64,000 nt of DNA from Maridesulfovibrio ferrireducens (lineage in GTDB: Bacteria > Desulfobacterota > Desulfovibrionia > Desulfovibrionales > Desulfovibrionaceae). The translations under genes were made by a program, and so were the position numbers. Below the pieces are notes generated by a model. The model made no database searches. It saw nothing but the letters and a program-made list of their open reading frames with translations, and had not been told where the DNA came from. The stretch spans positions 307,404-371,403 of the forward strand of contig NZ_JAEINN010000003.1 in assembly GCF_016342405.1 (NCBI RefSeq), given 5' to 3'. This document shows positions 20,555 to 29,344 of this stretch, piece by piece. Numbering within the stretch: position 1 is the stretch's first letter; each line of letters starts with the position of its first letter.

Positions 20555-23192
20555 TTTTCTCCGTGGACAATAGAACTTCTCTAATAGCATCCGCAATTAT
20601 GTTCTTACTGTATGGTTTCATTAGAACTTTCCTGACATTTTTTACTTCAGACGCGAAGTTTAAGAAGTTCCTTCTCCCTGAGACAATGAGAACCGGAACA
20701 AACGGTGCAACATTCTGAATATCTTTGGCAAGCTCCAAACCGTTAGTTTCCGGCATATCATAATCAGTTATGACCAAATCAAATTTATGAGGATCAGCAC
20801 TGATTAGTTTGAACGCCTCAGCAGGTGAAGATAGAGCTTTAACGGTATATCCGAGACTTTCCAATATCCTAGGTGTCGTTTCGAGCTGATCTTCATCATC
20901 TTCAACAAAAAGTATACTTTCCTGCCCTAAGTGCAAAGGGCCATAACTTTTATTATCCAAATTTCTAATTTGACTTGTAACAGGCAGATATATTTCGAAA
21001 CTTGTTTTAACATTAGGAGAACTGTGTACACTTGTACCGCCACCATGTCCCTTTATTAACCCGTGAACAACTGCGAGTCCAAGCCCGGTTCCCTCAGCTT
21101 TACCTTTGGTCGTAAAAAATGGATCAAAAATCTTATCCAGTATTTCCACAGGAATTCCCGGACCATTATCTGAAATTGCGAGTTTAAGATATTTACCTGA
21201 TTTAACTCGCATAAACTGTCCCTGTTCATCATCAACATCTACAGTTTTAAGAGAAACCTCAATTTGCCCCCCACTATCCCTGATAGACTGAAAGGAATTG
21301 GTACACAGATTCATTATTACCTGATGAATCTGAGTAGGATCAGCCATGATTAACGGGACATCCTCAGAAACATTCGCGGTGACACGAATATTTCTTGGCA
21401 GGGAAGCTTTAATAAAATCGACAGTTTCGCGAACTACATCGCTAATATCTGTAGGTTTAAAGCCTTCCTGTGAAGGACGGCTGAACGTCAAAATCTGCTT
21501 AACAACACGGCTTCCGCGCTGAGCGGCTTTTACAGCTCGATCTAAATCTTTCCAAGTGATGGTGCCTTCTTTCACGTCATTCATCGCAAGTTCAACCGAA
21601 TTTATGATGGAGGTAAGGATGTTATTGAAATCATGAGCAATACCACCGGCAAGAGTCCCGATTGCTTCCATCTTTTGCGATTGAAGAAGTTGCTTTTCAA
21701 GATTAACTCTGCGCGTAACATCCTGAGCCGTTGAAAGAGTTCCTACAACATCCCCTTTTTCATTATAAAGTGGAACCTTATTAATATCCAACCAAACAGC
21801 ATCACCACCTTCACGCATCATTGCCCAGCTGATGCGTAAACGCTGTTTCCCTGTTTCAATAACTTGCTTATCCCATTTCGCGGCTTCCTCTGCAAACTCT
21901 TTGTCAGGCTTGAGTACGGAATCATCCAAACCGATGATTGCCGAGGGAGAACCCATTTCAAAGAAATCAGTAAAGGAGCTGTTTGCCCCGAGATACCGCT
22001 GACTTTTATCTTTCCAGCAAATTTGTAGAGGTATGGTATCCATAAGAATTTCCTGAAAAGACAACTGTGCCTTAATTCTTTTTTCAACCCTTCTGCGCTG
22101 TAAAATAGAAATAACCAGAAAAATTAAAATAATACTGAGCACAAACAAGGAAACTATAATTGTCCAGAACACCTGTTTGTTCAGCTTATAGAAATAGTCT
22201 GGCCCATTAATAATAATGCTGTCTTCGGGCAAAAGTTTTTGATCTATATTGAACTTTTTCAGGACATTATAATCGAACATATAATATTCATTCGTACCCA
22301 AAACAACTTTCTGTCCAGGCATCTGACCTGTCTGCAAGACCTCGACAGCCATTTTAGCGGCCTGCCGTCCTTGATCCTGCCCCGAAAGAAGTTTCCCCCC
22401 CACTATGCCATGTCCAAGAAGAAACTCCCATACGCTGAAAACCATAACCGGAGAGTTATCTGATATAATTTGAAGGACTTCTTCCGCTGTGTATAATTCA
22501 CCGTGAGCTCCTTTATAAAAAGGAGTAAAAAGAAGAATCTCATTGCGATCCATGCCACGAGACCTTTTGAGCAGTTCAGCCAAGGTGAGATCATTCCAAT
22601 ATTCAAAGGTTAACCGGCCGGCGAACAGCGGTGCAGCTGTTTCTATCTGATGAACTATTGCCCGTGATGTTACGGAATTATCTCCGACAACTGTAACTTT
22701 CTTAATGTCATGATTAAACGTCAGAGCAAGGTTTACATTGGCTTCAATATCCGGATTTTCGAGAACTCCGCCATAGTTATTCTTTCCTTTGATAAGATCG
22801 GGTTTAAAATCATTAATACCGCAAAAAAGAACCGGAACATCAGAAAAAAAAGTATCCTGATATTTAAGCATAAAATTCAACGCCGCATTATCCGAAACAA
22901 TAATCGCCGACAAATTGTAACCTTTATACTTGAAAGCATAATAAGAATGCAGAATTTCCATAAATTCTTCACCCTTAAACCGCTTTGTATCCATATATTC
23001 AATATGCAGATCAATATTCAGATTGCTATCATTTAAAACTTCTCTGACACCATCCAGAATATCATCTGACCATGCGTAGCCATTCTGATAAGAATTGAGA
23101 AAAAGAACATTTCTTTTCTCACTTTCCGCTATGGATAACGTCGCTGAAAAAATCAGTATAAATAGTGCAAATGCAGTGACTAAATATCTCAC
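20544..23192 (-). CDS. Hybrid sensor histidine kinase with periplasmic binding-protein-like sensor
   Basis: 882 residues, GTG start with GGAGAG upstream. Signal peptide (1-22), periplasmic ABC substrate-binding-like sensor (about 25-320; [37 protein letters not shown]), membrane helix about 330-352, PAS domain about 370-480, HisKA with [18 protein letters not shown] (His near 519), HATPase ([28 protein letters not shown]), and a C-terminal receiver ([11 protein letters not shown]). Coupled to the downstream sigma-54 regulator by gene overlap. The sensed ligand is unknown; a carboxylate or energy-state signal of the lactate pathway is a guess from position. Confidence 0.93.
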   Translation of the reverse strand: MRYLVTAFALFILIFSATLSIAESEKRNVLFLNSYQNGYAWSDDILDGVREVLNDSNLNIDLHIEYMDTKRFKGEEFMEILHSYYAFKYKGYNLSAIIVSDNAALNFMLKYQDTFFSDVPVLFCGINDFKPDLIKGKNNYGGVLENPDIEANVNLALTFNHDIKKVTVVGDNSVTSRAIVHQIETAAPLFAGRLTFEYWNDLTLAELLKRSRGMDRNEILLFTPFYKGAHGELYTAEEVLQIISDNSPVMVFSVWEFLLGHGIVGGKLLSGQDQGRQAAKMAVEVLQTGQMPGQKVVLGTNEYYMFDYNVLKKFNIDQKLLPEDSIIINGPDYFYKLNKQVFWTIIVSLFVLSIILIFLVISILQRRRVEKRIKAQLSFQEILMDTIPLQICWKDKSQRYLGANSSFTDFFEMGSPSAIIGLDDSVLKPDKEFAEEAAKWDKQVIETGKQRLRISWAMMREGGDAVWLDINKVPLYNEKGDVVGTLSTAQDVTRRVNLEKQLLQSQKMEAIGTLAGGIAHDFNNILTSIINSVELAMNDVKEGTITWKDLDRAVKAAQRGSRVVKQILTFSRPSQEGFKPTDISDVVRETVDFIKASLPRNIRVTANVSEDVPLIMADPTQIHQVIMNLCTNSFQSIRDSGGQIEVSLKTVDVDDEQGQFMRVKSGKYLKLAISDNGPGIPVEILDKIFDPFFTTKGKAEGTGLGLAVVHGLIKGHGGGTSVHSSPNVKTSFEIYLPVTSQIRNLDNKSYGPLHLGQESILFVEDDEDQLETTPRILESLGYTVKALSSPAEAFKLISADPHKFDLVITDYDMPETNGLELAKDIQNVAPFVPVLIVSGRRNFLNFASEVKNVRKVLMKPYSKNIIADAIREVLLSTEKNDG

Positions 23193-23520
23193 TTGTATTG
23201 CTCTCCGGTTTATTTAAATATTAGAAGCAGCTGAAAATTAATTTCAACTTTTACTACCATACAAAAACTATACCGCAATAGCCATCCTAATACCTTAGAG
23301 TACCCCAACAGCTTAAAAAAATCCGAAAAACAAATAACAAGTCCTATGCAGCCATTAGTAAAGATAATGCTAAAAATGACAATTAAAACTCGTTGTAATT
23401 ACTAATCTTTATTATCTGTTTTTAAATTTATCACATTATTTTAGCACATTAACTAAATTATTATATTGCTAAGTATTACAGATAGATTTTGCTTTCATGC
23501 TATTTTATTTTAAATAGGCA

Positions 23521-23549
23521 TTGTCTTGCAACCTCAGAAGAGTTATATT
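23521..23549 (+). promoter_or_regulatory. Sigma-70 promoter of the 66-residue protein gene
   Basis: TTGTCT, 17 bases, TATATT, followed about 40 bases later by a strong ribosome site. The remaining part of the 397-base gap 23193-23589 is AT-rich and shows no other structure I can support. Confidence 0.5.
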
Positions 23550-23589
23550 CTAAATATAAAGATATAACCATTCAGCAAAGGGAGGACTT

Positions 23590-23790
23590 ATGAAAAAAAC
23601 AACACTAATCCCAACTCCACAGAAAAAGATTAGCACCAAGGTTGACCCAAAGGTCAAAACAATTCAGAAAAAATGTGAAATATTCGTACTCACAAATGAA
23701 AACTGGAATGTTCATCAGGATGACAGGGCAAATATTATGAATGCTGATTTTCATCAGATGGAATCTGCAAGGAACACTAAATCAGCATGA
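23590..23790 (+). CDS. Small basic protein of unknown function
   Basis: A 66-residue protein, lysine-rich in the first half (MKKTTLIPTPQKKISTK) and hydrophilic throughout, no membrane segment or recognisable domain. I believe it is a real gene because GGGAGGA sits four bases before the ATG, a sigma-70 promoter lies upstream at 23521-23549, and a rho-independent terminator follows at 23841-23873. It is isolated between two minus-strand genes. The family is not recognised. Confidence 0.65.
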   Translation: MKKTTLIPTPQKKISTKVDPKVKTIQKKCEIFVLTNENWNVHQDDRANIMNADFHQMESARNTKSA

Positions 23791-23840
23791 AAAAAAATCG
23801 ACAACAAAAAAACATTAAGCTATTAGAGCTGATAAAAAGT

Positions 23841-23873
23841 CCCCCCTTTTGAATTTGCTGATCAAGAAGGGGG
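23841..23873 (+). terminator. Terminator of the 66-residue protein gene
   Basis: A C-rich arm (CCCCCCTTTTGA) pairs with TCAAGAAGGGGG with one mismatch, followed by ATTTCTTTT. Confidence 0.8.
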
Positions 23874-23909
23874 ATTTCTTTTGCCAATATTATTCGATCT
23901 ACATAAAAA

Positions 23910-23940
23910 AAAGCACACTTGATGTACTCAAGTGTGCTTT
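23910..23940 (-). terminator. Terminator of the DUF3568 lipoprotein gene
   Basis: A 13-bp perfect stem (AAAGCACACTTGA with TCAAGTGTGCTTT), 5-base loop, with a T run on the minus strand. It may also stop plus-strand transcription. Confidence 0.88.
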
Positions 23941-23964
23941 AATTATTACAAAAAATAAATAAAC

Positions 23965-24351
23965 CTACAAATTACTCTTAATCCTTGAAAGAATTCTTGA
24001 TGAAGCCTGCTCATCACCTAACATACCATACCTGACTGAAACTTCAGTAACTCTGGAAGAAATGCTCTTCATGTCAATGTATATTGTAGTGTCAACATCA
24101 ATAGCTTTAATAGATGCGTCACTTATCCTCTTTTCATTACTCTCAATTTTTAAACCGAGTCCCTGACAAGCTTTCAATGTCGCCTGATAAGTAGAGCTTA
24201 AATTGGCATTATATTGGCGTTTTGCCTGACCTGCTACATAGGCGTAAGTTCCACCTGCTGCTGCTCCGCCGAGTAAAACCGCGCCGCAACCTGAAAGAGA
24301 CAAGGCCATCAAGGTACACAGAAAAAATGTGGTGATCTTCTTTGCAATCAT
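23965..24351 (-). CDS. DUF3568-family lipoprotein
   Basis: 128 residues. The N-terminus has a lipoprotein signal with lipobox SLSGCG (Cys at about 22), then a Gly/Ala-rich stretch AVLLGGAAAGGTYAYVAG and a small alpha/beta domain ending in RYGMLGDEQASSRILSRIK. This matches the DUF3568 family of small outer-membrane or periplasmic lipoproteins found in sulfate reducers. Start has TAGGAG upstream. Function unknown; single-gene unit with its own terminator. Confidence 0.82.
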   Translation of the reverse strand: MIAKKITTFFLCTLMALSLSGCGAVLLGGAAAGGTYAYVAGQAKRQYNANLSSTYQATLKACQGLGLKIESNEKRISDASIKAIDVDTTIYIDMKSISSRVTEVSVRYGMLGDEQASSRILSRIKSNL

Positions 24352-24541
24352 TATTAATCTCCTAATTTTGAATTCATATTTTTTATTACAATCAACTTAA
24401 GAACAAATATGTATTACGACATTGTTCCAGTCATCCGCAGATAGACAATGTGCCGAAGGCTTAACAAAAACAACTATAATCAACACAAAAAAAATACGAT
24501 CAAAAATACCGACCGCACTTATATATTAAATACATTTTAAA

Positions 24542-24937
24542 TTATAAAATATTATTTTCGCGTAGTTCATTTAAAACTCTAACCTTGCTGAAAGGCTTCA
24601 CTATATAACAGCTTGCGTAACCCTTAAAAAAGGCCTGACTCACATTTTTAGTATCGTTAAGACAAGTAATCATAACAAGTTTGAATTCATCAGGCCCTTC
24701 AATCCCCAGTTGGACCTCAAAATCGCGAAGTTTTTTTGTCGCAGCGTGTCCATCCATTTCCGGCATCAGGATATCCATAAAAACCGTATCAAACGGATCA
24801 TTATCCTCAACAGCTTTCTTAAAGATATCCAGAGCTTCTGTTCCGTTAAACACAGCTTCACAACGAGCATATGGTGACAAAAGTTGCGTCAGATACATAT
24901 GGACGGTTTCATCGTCATCAATAATAAGAAACCTCAT
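24542..24937 (-). CDS. Single-domain response regulator
   Basis: A stand-alone receiver of 131 residues (MRFLIIDDDETVHMYL; acceptor Asp in TVFMDILMPEMDGHA near residue 54; conserved Lys in YIVKPFS). No output domain, so it is CheY-like and must act through a partner. I chose the ATG at 24937, which begins the receiver fold and follows GAGGGG; an upstream in-frame start would add 20 unconserved residues. No kinase gene is adjacent. Confidence 0.9.
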   Translation of the reverse strand: MRFLIIDDDETVHMYLTQLLSPYARCEAVFNGTEALDIFKKAVEDNDPFDTVFMDILMPEMDGHAATKKLRDFEVQLGIEGPDEFKLVMITCLNDTKNVSQAFFKGYASCYIVKPFSKVRVLNELRENNIL

Positions 24938-25119
24938 AACCCCTCGCTTCAACCGTTCCCGTTTTTGAATTAATTTATAAAAAATACCAAAAATCACTTA
25001 AATTTTTCTTATATTATAGCAAATAGATTTGTATAGCAATAATGAATCCTAAACAAACAACTGTACAATACTTTTCAAGGCACTCATTAATTGAGCGATT
25101 TTAATTTTTAATATAAAAA

Positions 25120-25166
25120 AGGTTCAAGACAGAAGCGTCAAATAGTGACACTTAAGCCTTGAACCT
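25120..25166 (-). terminator. Terminator of the CoA-disulfide reductase/rhodanese gene
   Basis: AGGTTCAAG pairs with CTTGAACCT across a 29-base interior that has weaker pairing; the minus strand then has a T run. Confidence 0.7.
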
Positions 25167-25217
25167 GATTAATAACGAATTAATTTTTTTTTGATAGAAT
25201 TTAATTCAAGAAGACAA

Positions 25218-26924
25218 CTAGATATCGACACCCCAAGCTTTAATTACAGCCATGCCGCCCTGAGTATTCAGAACTTCATCAAAACCCAGCCCATGAAGCA
25301 TAACTTGAGCTTCGTATGAGCGACCACCCGTATTACAGACAAGAACAATCTTCTTATCTTTTGGAAGTTCTTTGAAGCGGGCAGGAATTTCACCCTGAGG
25401 GATATTGTGCCAATACTCGGGATACTTCTCGAGAAACGGTTCCGCGTCTGCGTGTTCGCGAACATCAAGGAAACAGTAATCACTGCATTCTCGTTCAGCC
25501 CAGTACTTAGCAAAAACATCAGGGCCATGTCCGTAATTCATGCCGGCAAGAGCGTTATCCGCCATATTTGCGATGGCGTTAAGCACGTCCATTGCTGAAG
25601 CGAAAGGCGGAGAATAAGCTACTTCAAGATTGCTTACATCTTCGATGGTAGGCTTAAATTTCATCATACCGGCCACAGCATTGATACGTCCGACCATTGC
25701 ATCTCCGCTGGAGGCATAACCTTGCAATCCAAGTACCCGGCGAGTGGATTTATCAACTGTCATTTCCAGAATCATCATATCCTTAACAGGATAAAAATGA
25801 GCTCTGTCAGCCATGATCAGCATTACACTGACAGCATCAAAGCCAGCCTGTTTAGCAGAAGCAAGACTTAAACCGGTACCCGCGATAGATTTTTCGAAAA
25901 GTTTAACAACAAACGATCCGGCAGCGGCAGGAAAAGCTTCATTGCGTCCCGCAAGATTACCACCGATAACACGTCCCTGTCTGTTAGCCATGGACCCCAT
26001 GGGCAGATAGAAAGGAGAATCATCAACAGCATTTTTAATTATAACACAGTCACCGCCTGAAAAAATATCAGGATCGGAAGTGCGCATAGTTTCATCAACA
26101 AGAATTCCACCGCGCTCGCTGCAATCAAGTCCACACTCGCGTGCAAGTTTGTCATTAGGAAGAACGCCGGCTGAAATAATTACTATATCAGCTTCTATCG
26201 TACCGTCAGAAGTTACAACCCGCTCAACTTTGCCGTCACCCTCAATACGGGTTACTGTCTGTCCGAGTTTAAATTCAACGCCCTGCTCCTGCATATGATT
26301 CTGACCCATCTTAGCAAGCACAGGACTGACCATGCGGGGTAGAATTTGATCGAAAATTTCAACAACGGTTGTTTCAATTCCCCACATATCAGAAAAAGCA
26401 TCCGCCATCTCAAGGCCGATAAATCCAGCACCGACAACAACGGCTTTACCGAACTTGCCCTGAGTGATGCCTTGTTTAATCATTTCGGCATCGTGCATAT
26501 TACCGACGTAATATACATTTTCCAGATTTTCACCCGGAAGATTTAATTTACGGGGAGTAGCTCCGGTACCGATTACTAATTGATCATAATCAAGCACACT
26601 CTTATCGCCCGTTTTCAAGTTCGTGATATGAACCTGCTTTTTATCGCGATCAATTTTGGTGGCTTCCGTGCTGGAAAGAACATCAACACCTTTGATATCT
26701 CTGAAAAATGGTTCATCCCTCACCATATGAAAGGCAGTGGCACGGAGAGCACTTGCTTCCGAAACATCACCTGAGACAAAGTAAGGAATTCCGCAACCGC
26801 CGTAAGAAAAAACATCATCTCTATCGATGAGTGTTACTTTGGCATCCTGTCTGAGTCGTTTAAAACGGCAAGCCGCTTTAGGCCCAAGGGCTACAGCACC
26901 TATGACAACTACATGTTCTGACAT
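25218..26924 (-). CDS. FAD-dependent CoA-disulfide/persulfide reductase with rhodanese domain
   Basis: 568 residues from the ATG at 26924 (AGAGGT upstream; a TTG 21 bases earlier lacks support). Two Rossmann folds: FAD site VVVIGAVALGPKAACR (residues 4-19) and NAD(P)H site AVVVGAGFIGLEMADAFSD. The CoA-disulfide-reductase cysteine is in SYGGCGIPYFVSG near residue 43. A C-terminal rhodanese domain (about 455-568) has active loop VCNTGGRSYE. Such fusions reduce CoA disulfide, CoA-persulfide or polysulfide with NAD(P)H, so a role in sulfur handling or redox defence is likely. Monocistronic with its own terminator. Note VGAVALGPK, a variation on the usual GGxAGG dinucleotide loop. Confidence 0.9.
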   Translation of the reverse strand: MSEHVVVIGAVALGPKAACRFKRLRQDAKVTLIDRDDVFSYGGCGIPYFVSGDVSEASALRATAFHMVRDEPFFRDIKGVDVLSSTEATKIDRDKKQVHITNLKTGDKSVLDYDQLVIGTGATPRKLNLPGENLENVYYVGNMHDAEMIKQGITQGKFGKAVVVGAGFIGLEMADAFSDMWGIETTVVEIFDQILPRMVSPVLAKMGQNHMQEQGVEFKLGQTVTRIEGDGKVERVVTSDGTIEADIVIISAGVLPNDKLARECGLDCSERGGILVDETMRTSDPDIFSGGDCVIIKNAVDDSPFYLPMGSMANRQGRVIGGNLAGRNEAFPAAAGSFVVKLFEKSIAGTGLSLASAKQAGFDAVSVMLIMADRAHFYPVKDMMILEMTVDKSTRRVLGLQGYASSGDAMVGRINAVAGMMKFKPTIEDVSNLEVAYSPPFASAMDVLNAIANMADNALAGMNYGHGPDVFAKYWAERECSDYCFLDVREHADAEPFLEKYPEYWHNIPQGEIPARFKELPKDKKIVLVCNTGGRSYEAQVMLHGLGFDEVLNTQGGMAVIKAWGVDI

Positions 26925-27024
26925 GATCGTACCTCTGATTTGCAATTAACTTCTAAAAAGAATTAGAAGAATGGTATTACTTTCAAAATAAGGGGGTAAT
27001 CACTTTATTTCTTGCTTGAAAAAA

Positions 27025-27052
27025 GAGGTACAGACTATAAAACCTGTACCTC
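27025..27052 (-). terminator. Terminator of the aminotransferase gene
   Basis: GAGGTACAG pairs with CTGTACCTC (9 bp) with A-rich sequence before it, giving TTTTTTC on the minus strand. Confidence 0.8.
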
Positions 27053-27085
27053 ATTAATAACTACCCCAATAAACTAAGCATCATA

Positions 27086-28276
27086 TTAGGCTCTGGCAAT
27101 AAAATCCTTTAAACCTGCGCCTAAACGTTTAATTCCTTCAACTATTCGTTCTTCATCTGAATTTGAAAAATTAAGACGTAGAGTATTTTCACCGCTGTCA
27201 TCAACATAGAAAGGACGACCGGGAACAAAAGCAACTTTATTTTTTATGGCCTCATCAAAAAAGTCCATAGCAGACAGAGATTCCGGTAGAGTCGCCCACA
27301 AAAACATTCCGCCTTCAGGCTCGGTTATTTTAACCTCGGCAGGAAAGTATTTTTTGATACTATCAACCATAACATCTCTCTGTTTACCATAACGTTCTTT
27401 GATCTTTTCTATATGATCATCCAAAACATTATCAGTAAGATAGCGATGCATTACACGCTGAGCAAAGGTGCTGGTGTGCAAGTCCGAAGCCTGCTTGGCA
27501 ATAATCAGTTTATCACGCATTTCGCCGCCGCAAACCATCCAGCCGAGCCTGAATCCGGGGGCCGCGACCTTAGAGAAAGATCCAAGTAAAACTCCACCTT
27601 CGTCAAGGTACCCTCTAACAACAGGAGGATGAGATTCTCCCCTGAATCGGAGTTCACCGTATGGATCATCTTCAATAAACAGAGTATCGCGTCCTTTCAT
27701 AAGCTTAGCGACGCCTGCTCTTTTCTCGGCGCTATAGGTCAATCCCGAAGGATTCTGGAAATTTGTTACAGCATAAAACATTTTAACCTTATCTTGATCT
27801 AAAGCAGCTTCCAGTTCCGCAAGATCAGGGCCGTCCTCTTCAAGGCTGACAGTAATAAAATCTGCCTGAAACATTGAAAAAGACTGAATTGCTCCAAGAT
27901 AACCGGGACGCTCAATAATGACCTTGTCTCCGGCATTAAGAAGAACTTTACCAAGCAAATCTAGACACTGCTGTGAACCGGAAGTAATGAGAATTTCATC
28001 AGGGCTGACATCAATTCCCTTCTTTTCTTTATAGCGAGCAGCGATATATTCACGCAGCGGAAGATAACCTTCAGTCGTTGAGTACTGTAGAGACTGTGGT
28101 CCTGAATCTTGAAAAACACCAACTGCGGCAGCTTCAAGATCAGCAACAGGAAATAATTCCGGATTAGGTAAACCGCCAGCAAAAGAAATAATAGATGTAT
28201 CTTCAGTGACTTTGAGTATTTCACGAATGAAAGATCTGTGGACAGTAGACATCCGATCGGCAAACTTAACAGGCAT
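27086..28276 (-). CDS. PLP-dependent class I/II aminotransferase (ARO8/2-aminoadipate type)
   Basis: 396 residues from the ATG at 28276, which has AAGGAGG five bases upstream; longer in-frame starts lack a ribosome site. Fold-type I aminotransferase: ISFAGGLPNPELFP (about 32-45), LITSGSQQCLDLLGKVL, YAVTNFQNPSGLTY, FIEDDPYGELRF, and the PLP lysine in LLGSFSKVAAPGFRLGWM near residue 230. It resembles LysN/Aro8 and the catalytic part of MocR proteins, without a GntR domain. Amino donor and acceptor cannot be fixed from sequence; aromatic, branched-chain or 2-aminoadipate substrates are possible. Own terminator, no obvious operon partner. Confidence 0.9.
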   Translation of the reverse strand: MPVKFADRMSTVHRSFIREILKVTEDTSIISFAGGLPNPELFPVADLEAAAVGVFQDSGPQSLQYSTTEGYLPLREYIAARYKEKKGIDVSPDEILITSGSQQCLDLLGKVLLNAGDKVIIERPGYLGAIQSFSMFQADFITVSLEEDGPDLAELEAALDQDKVKMFYAVTNFQNPSGLTYSAEKRAGVAKLMKGRDTLFIEDDPYGELRFRGESHPPVVRGYLDEGGVLLGSFSKVAAPGFRLGWMVCGGEMRDKLIIAKQASDLHTSTFAQRVMHRYLTDNVLDDHIEKIKERYGKQRDVMVDSIKKYFPAEVKITEPEGGMFLWATLPESLSAMDFFDEAIKNKVAFVPGRPFYVDDSGENTLRLNFSNSDEERIVEGIKRLGAGLKDFIARA

Positions 28277-28460
28277 CCGAGCCTCCTTGAAAACCATAAC
28301 GCCACAATCTAAAGCATGTATTCCAGAAATCCAGTTCATGCCTTTCAGAAACTGTTCCCGAAAGAATTGTCAGCAAGTTGGTGCATTTAAAGGGACATTT
28401 CGATTTAACAATCAAAAGAAAGAACATCCTACTTATTTTTTTAGGGAACACAAGCAACAA

Positions 28461-28491
28461 AATGCACCTATATATAGAATACAGGTGCATT
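28461..28491 (-). terminator. Terminator between the lipoprotein and aminotransferase genes
   Basis: AATGCACCT pairs with AGGTGCATT with 13-base loop. The better T tract is on the plus strand (TTTTTCTT), but the only gene ending here is the minus-strand lipoprotein gene at 28565, so it may be bidirectional. Confidence 0.55.
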
Positions 28492-28564
28492 TTTCTTATT
28501 AACCCATGATAATAAATAGTTACAAGCTTCAAATACGACTTATAATCAGCTTATTAAAAAAAAA

Positions 28565-29140
28565 TCAGCCCTGATACGGAAGTGATGAGTGATGTAAAAC
28601 AATCTTTAAGACCCCGGATTCATCCCTTACATATCCAAAAGTATACTCAACCTTTGCGCTATTCCCTTTTGTGTCAGTAAAAATATATTCCCCCATGGCA
28701 ATAGCCATATCACCGTGCATATACATTTCATCATTATGAAATTTAATATCAACCCAAGGTGCCAAGGCAAATCCCTTATCTTCCAGATATTCTGAATTAT
28801 CACCTACAAAATAGGAAAGAGCACTTTCCTTTGAATTACGAAATGGATTTTTTTTGGCCTTAGTCGGCTTAAATAGCACCACTCCATCTTCATAATTATA
28901 CGCATAAAGTTGATTAATCAGATTTTGCGCAGCTTTTTTATAATCTCCGCCATCAGAGTGAACCGCTCCGACATTTATCAGCATATCCGCCCATTGCTTT
29001 TGCGCATTTTCAACTTCCGCAACTGAGATCGAATCTTGAATCGTTACTTCATTTTTTGAACAACCTGCTACAAATAAAAAACAAAACATAACAGCGATTA
29101 AAACTAATCTGCTACAATACCAGCTTTTATCACGAGGCAT
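28565..29140 (-). CDS. Lipoprotein with SnoaL/NTF2-like domain
   Basis: 191 residues. Lipoprotein signal: basic start, hydrophobic run, lipobox FVAGCS with Cys near 27. The body resembles the NTF2-like SnoaL/CaMKII-association fold: ENAQKQWADMLINVGAV at the start, Asp/His-rich FHNDEMYMHGDMAIAMGEYIF in the middle, and a final VLKIVLHHSSLPY strand typical of the family. These proteins are often small-ligand binding or association domains; no enzyme activity can be assigned. AAGGAG precedes the ATG. Single gene. Confidence 0.72.
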   Translation of the reverse strand: MPRDKSWYCSRLVLIAVMFCFLFVAGCSKNEVTIQDSISVAEVENAQKQWADMLINVGAVHSDGGDYKKAAQNLINQLYAYNYEDGVVLFKPTKAKKNPFRNSKESALSYFVGDNSEYLEDKGFALAPWVDIKFHNDEMYMHGDMAIAMGEYIFTDTKGNSAKVEYTFGYVRDESGVLKIVLHHSSLPYQG

Positions 29141-29258
29141 AATACTTCTCCTTTAAATAGAGGGAAATTTCAGCGATATAACAACCGACTCAAGGGTTAT
29201 AACCCAAATACAACACATACGGCTACCCATAATAAAAAAAGACACTCTCTTACATAAA

Positions 29259-29293
29259 AAAAAGGGAGAGCGGTATATCCGCTCTCCCTTTTT
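29259..29293 (-). terminator. Strong bidirectional terminator after the NCS2 permease
   Basis: A 15-bp perfect palindromic stem (core GGGAGAGCGG / CCGCTCTCCC) with A5 and T5 flanks included and a 5-base loop. A sister copy lies at 31240-31270, on the other side of the permease gene. Confidence 0.9.
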
Positions 29294-29344
29294 AAGGGTT
29301 TATATATATCAACAAGTACCCACTTTTGTGCTTGTAAAAACAAA

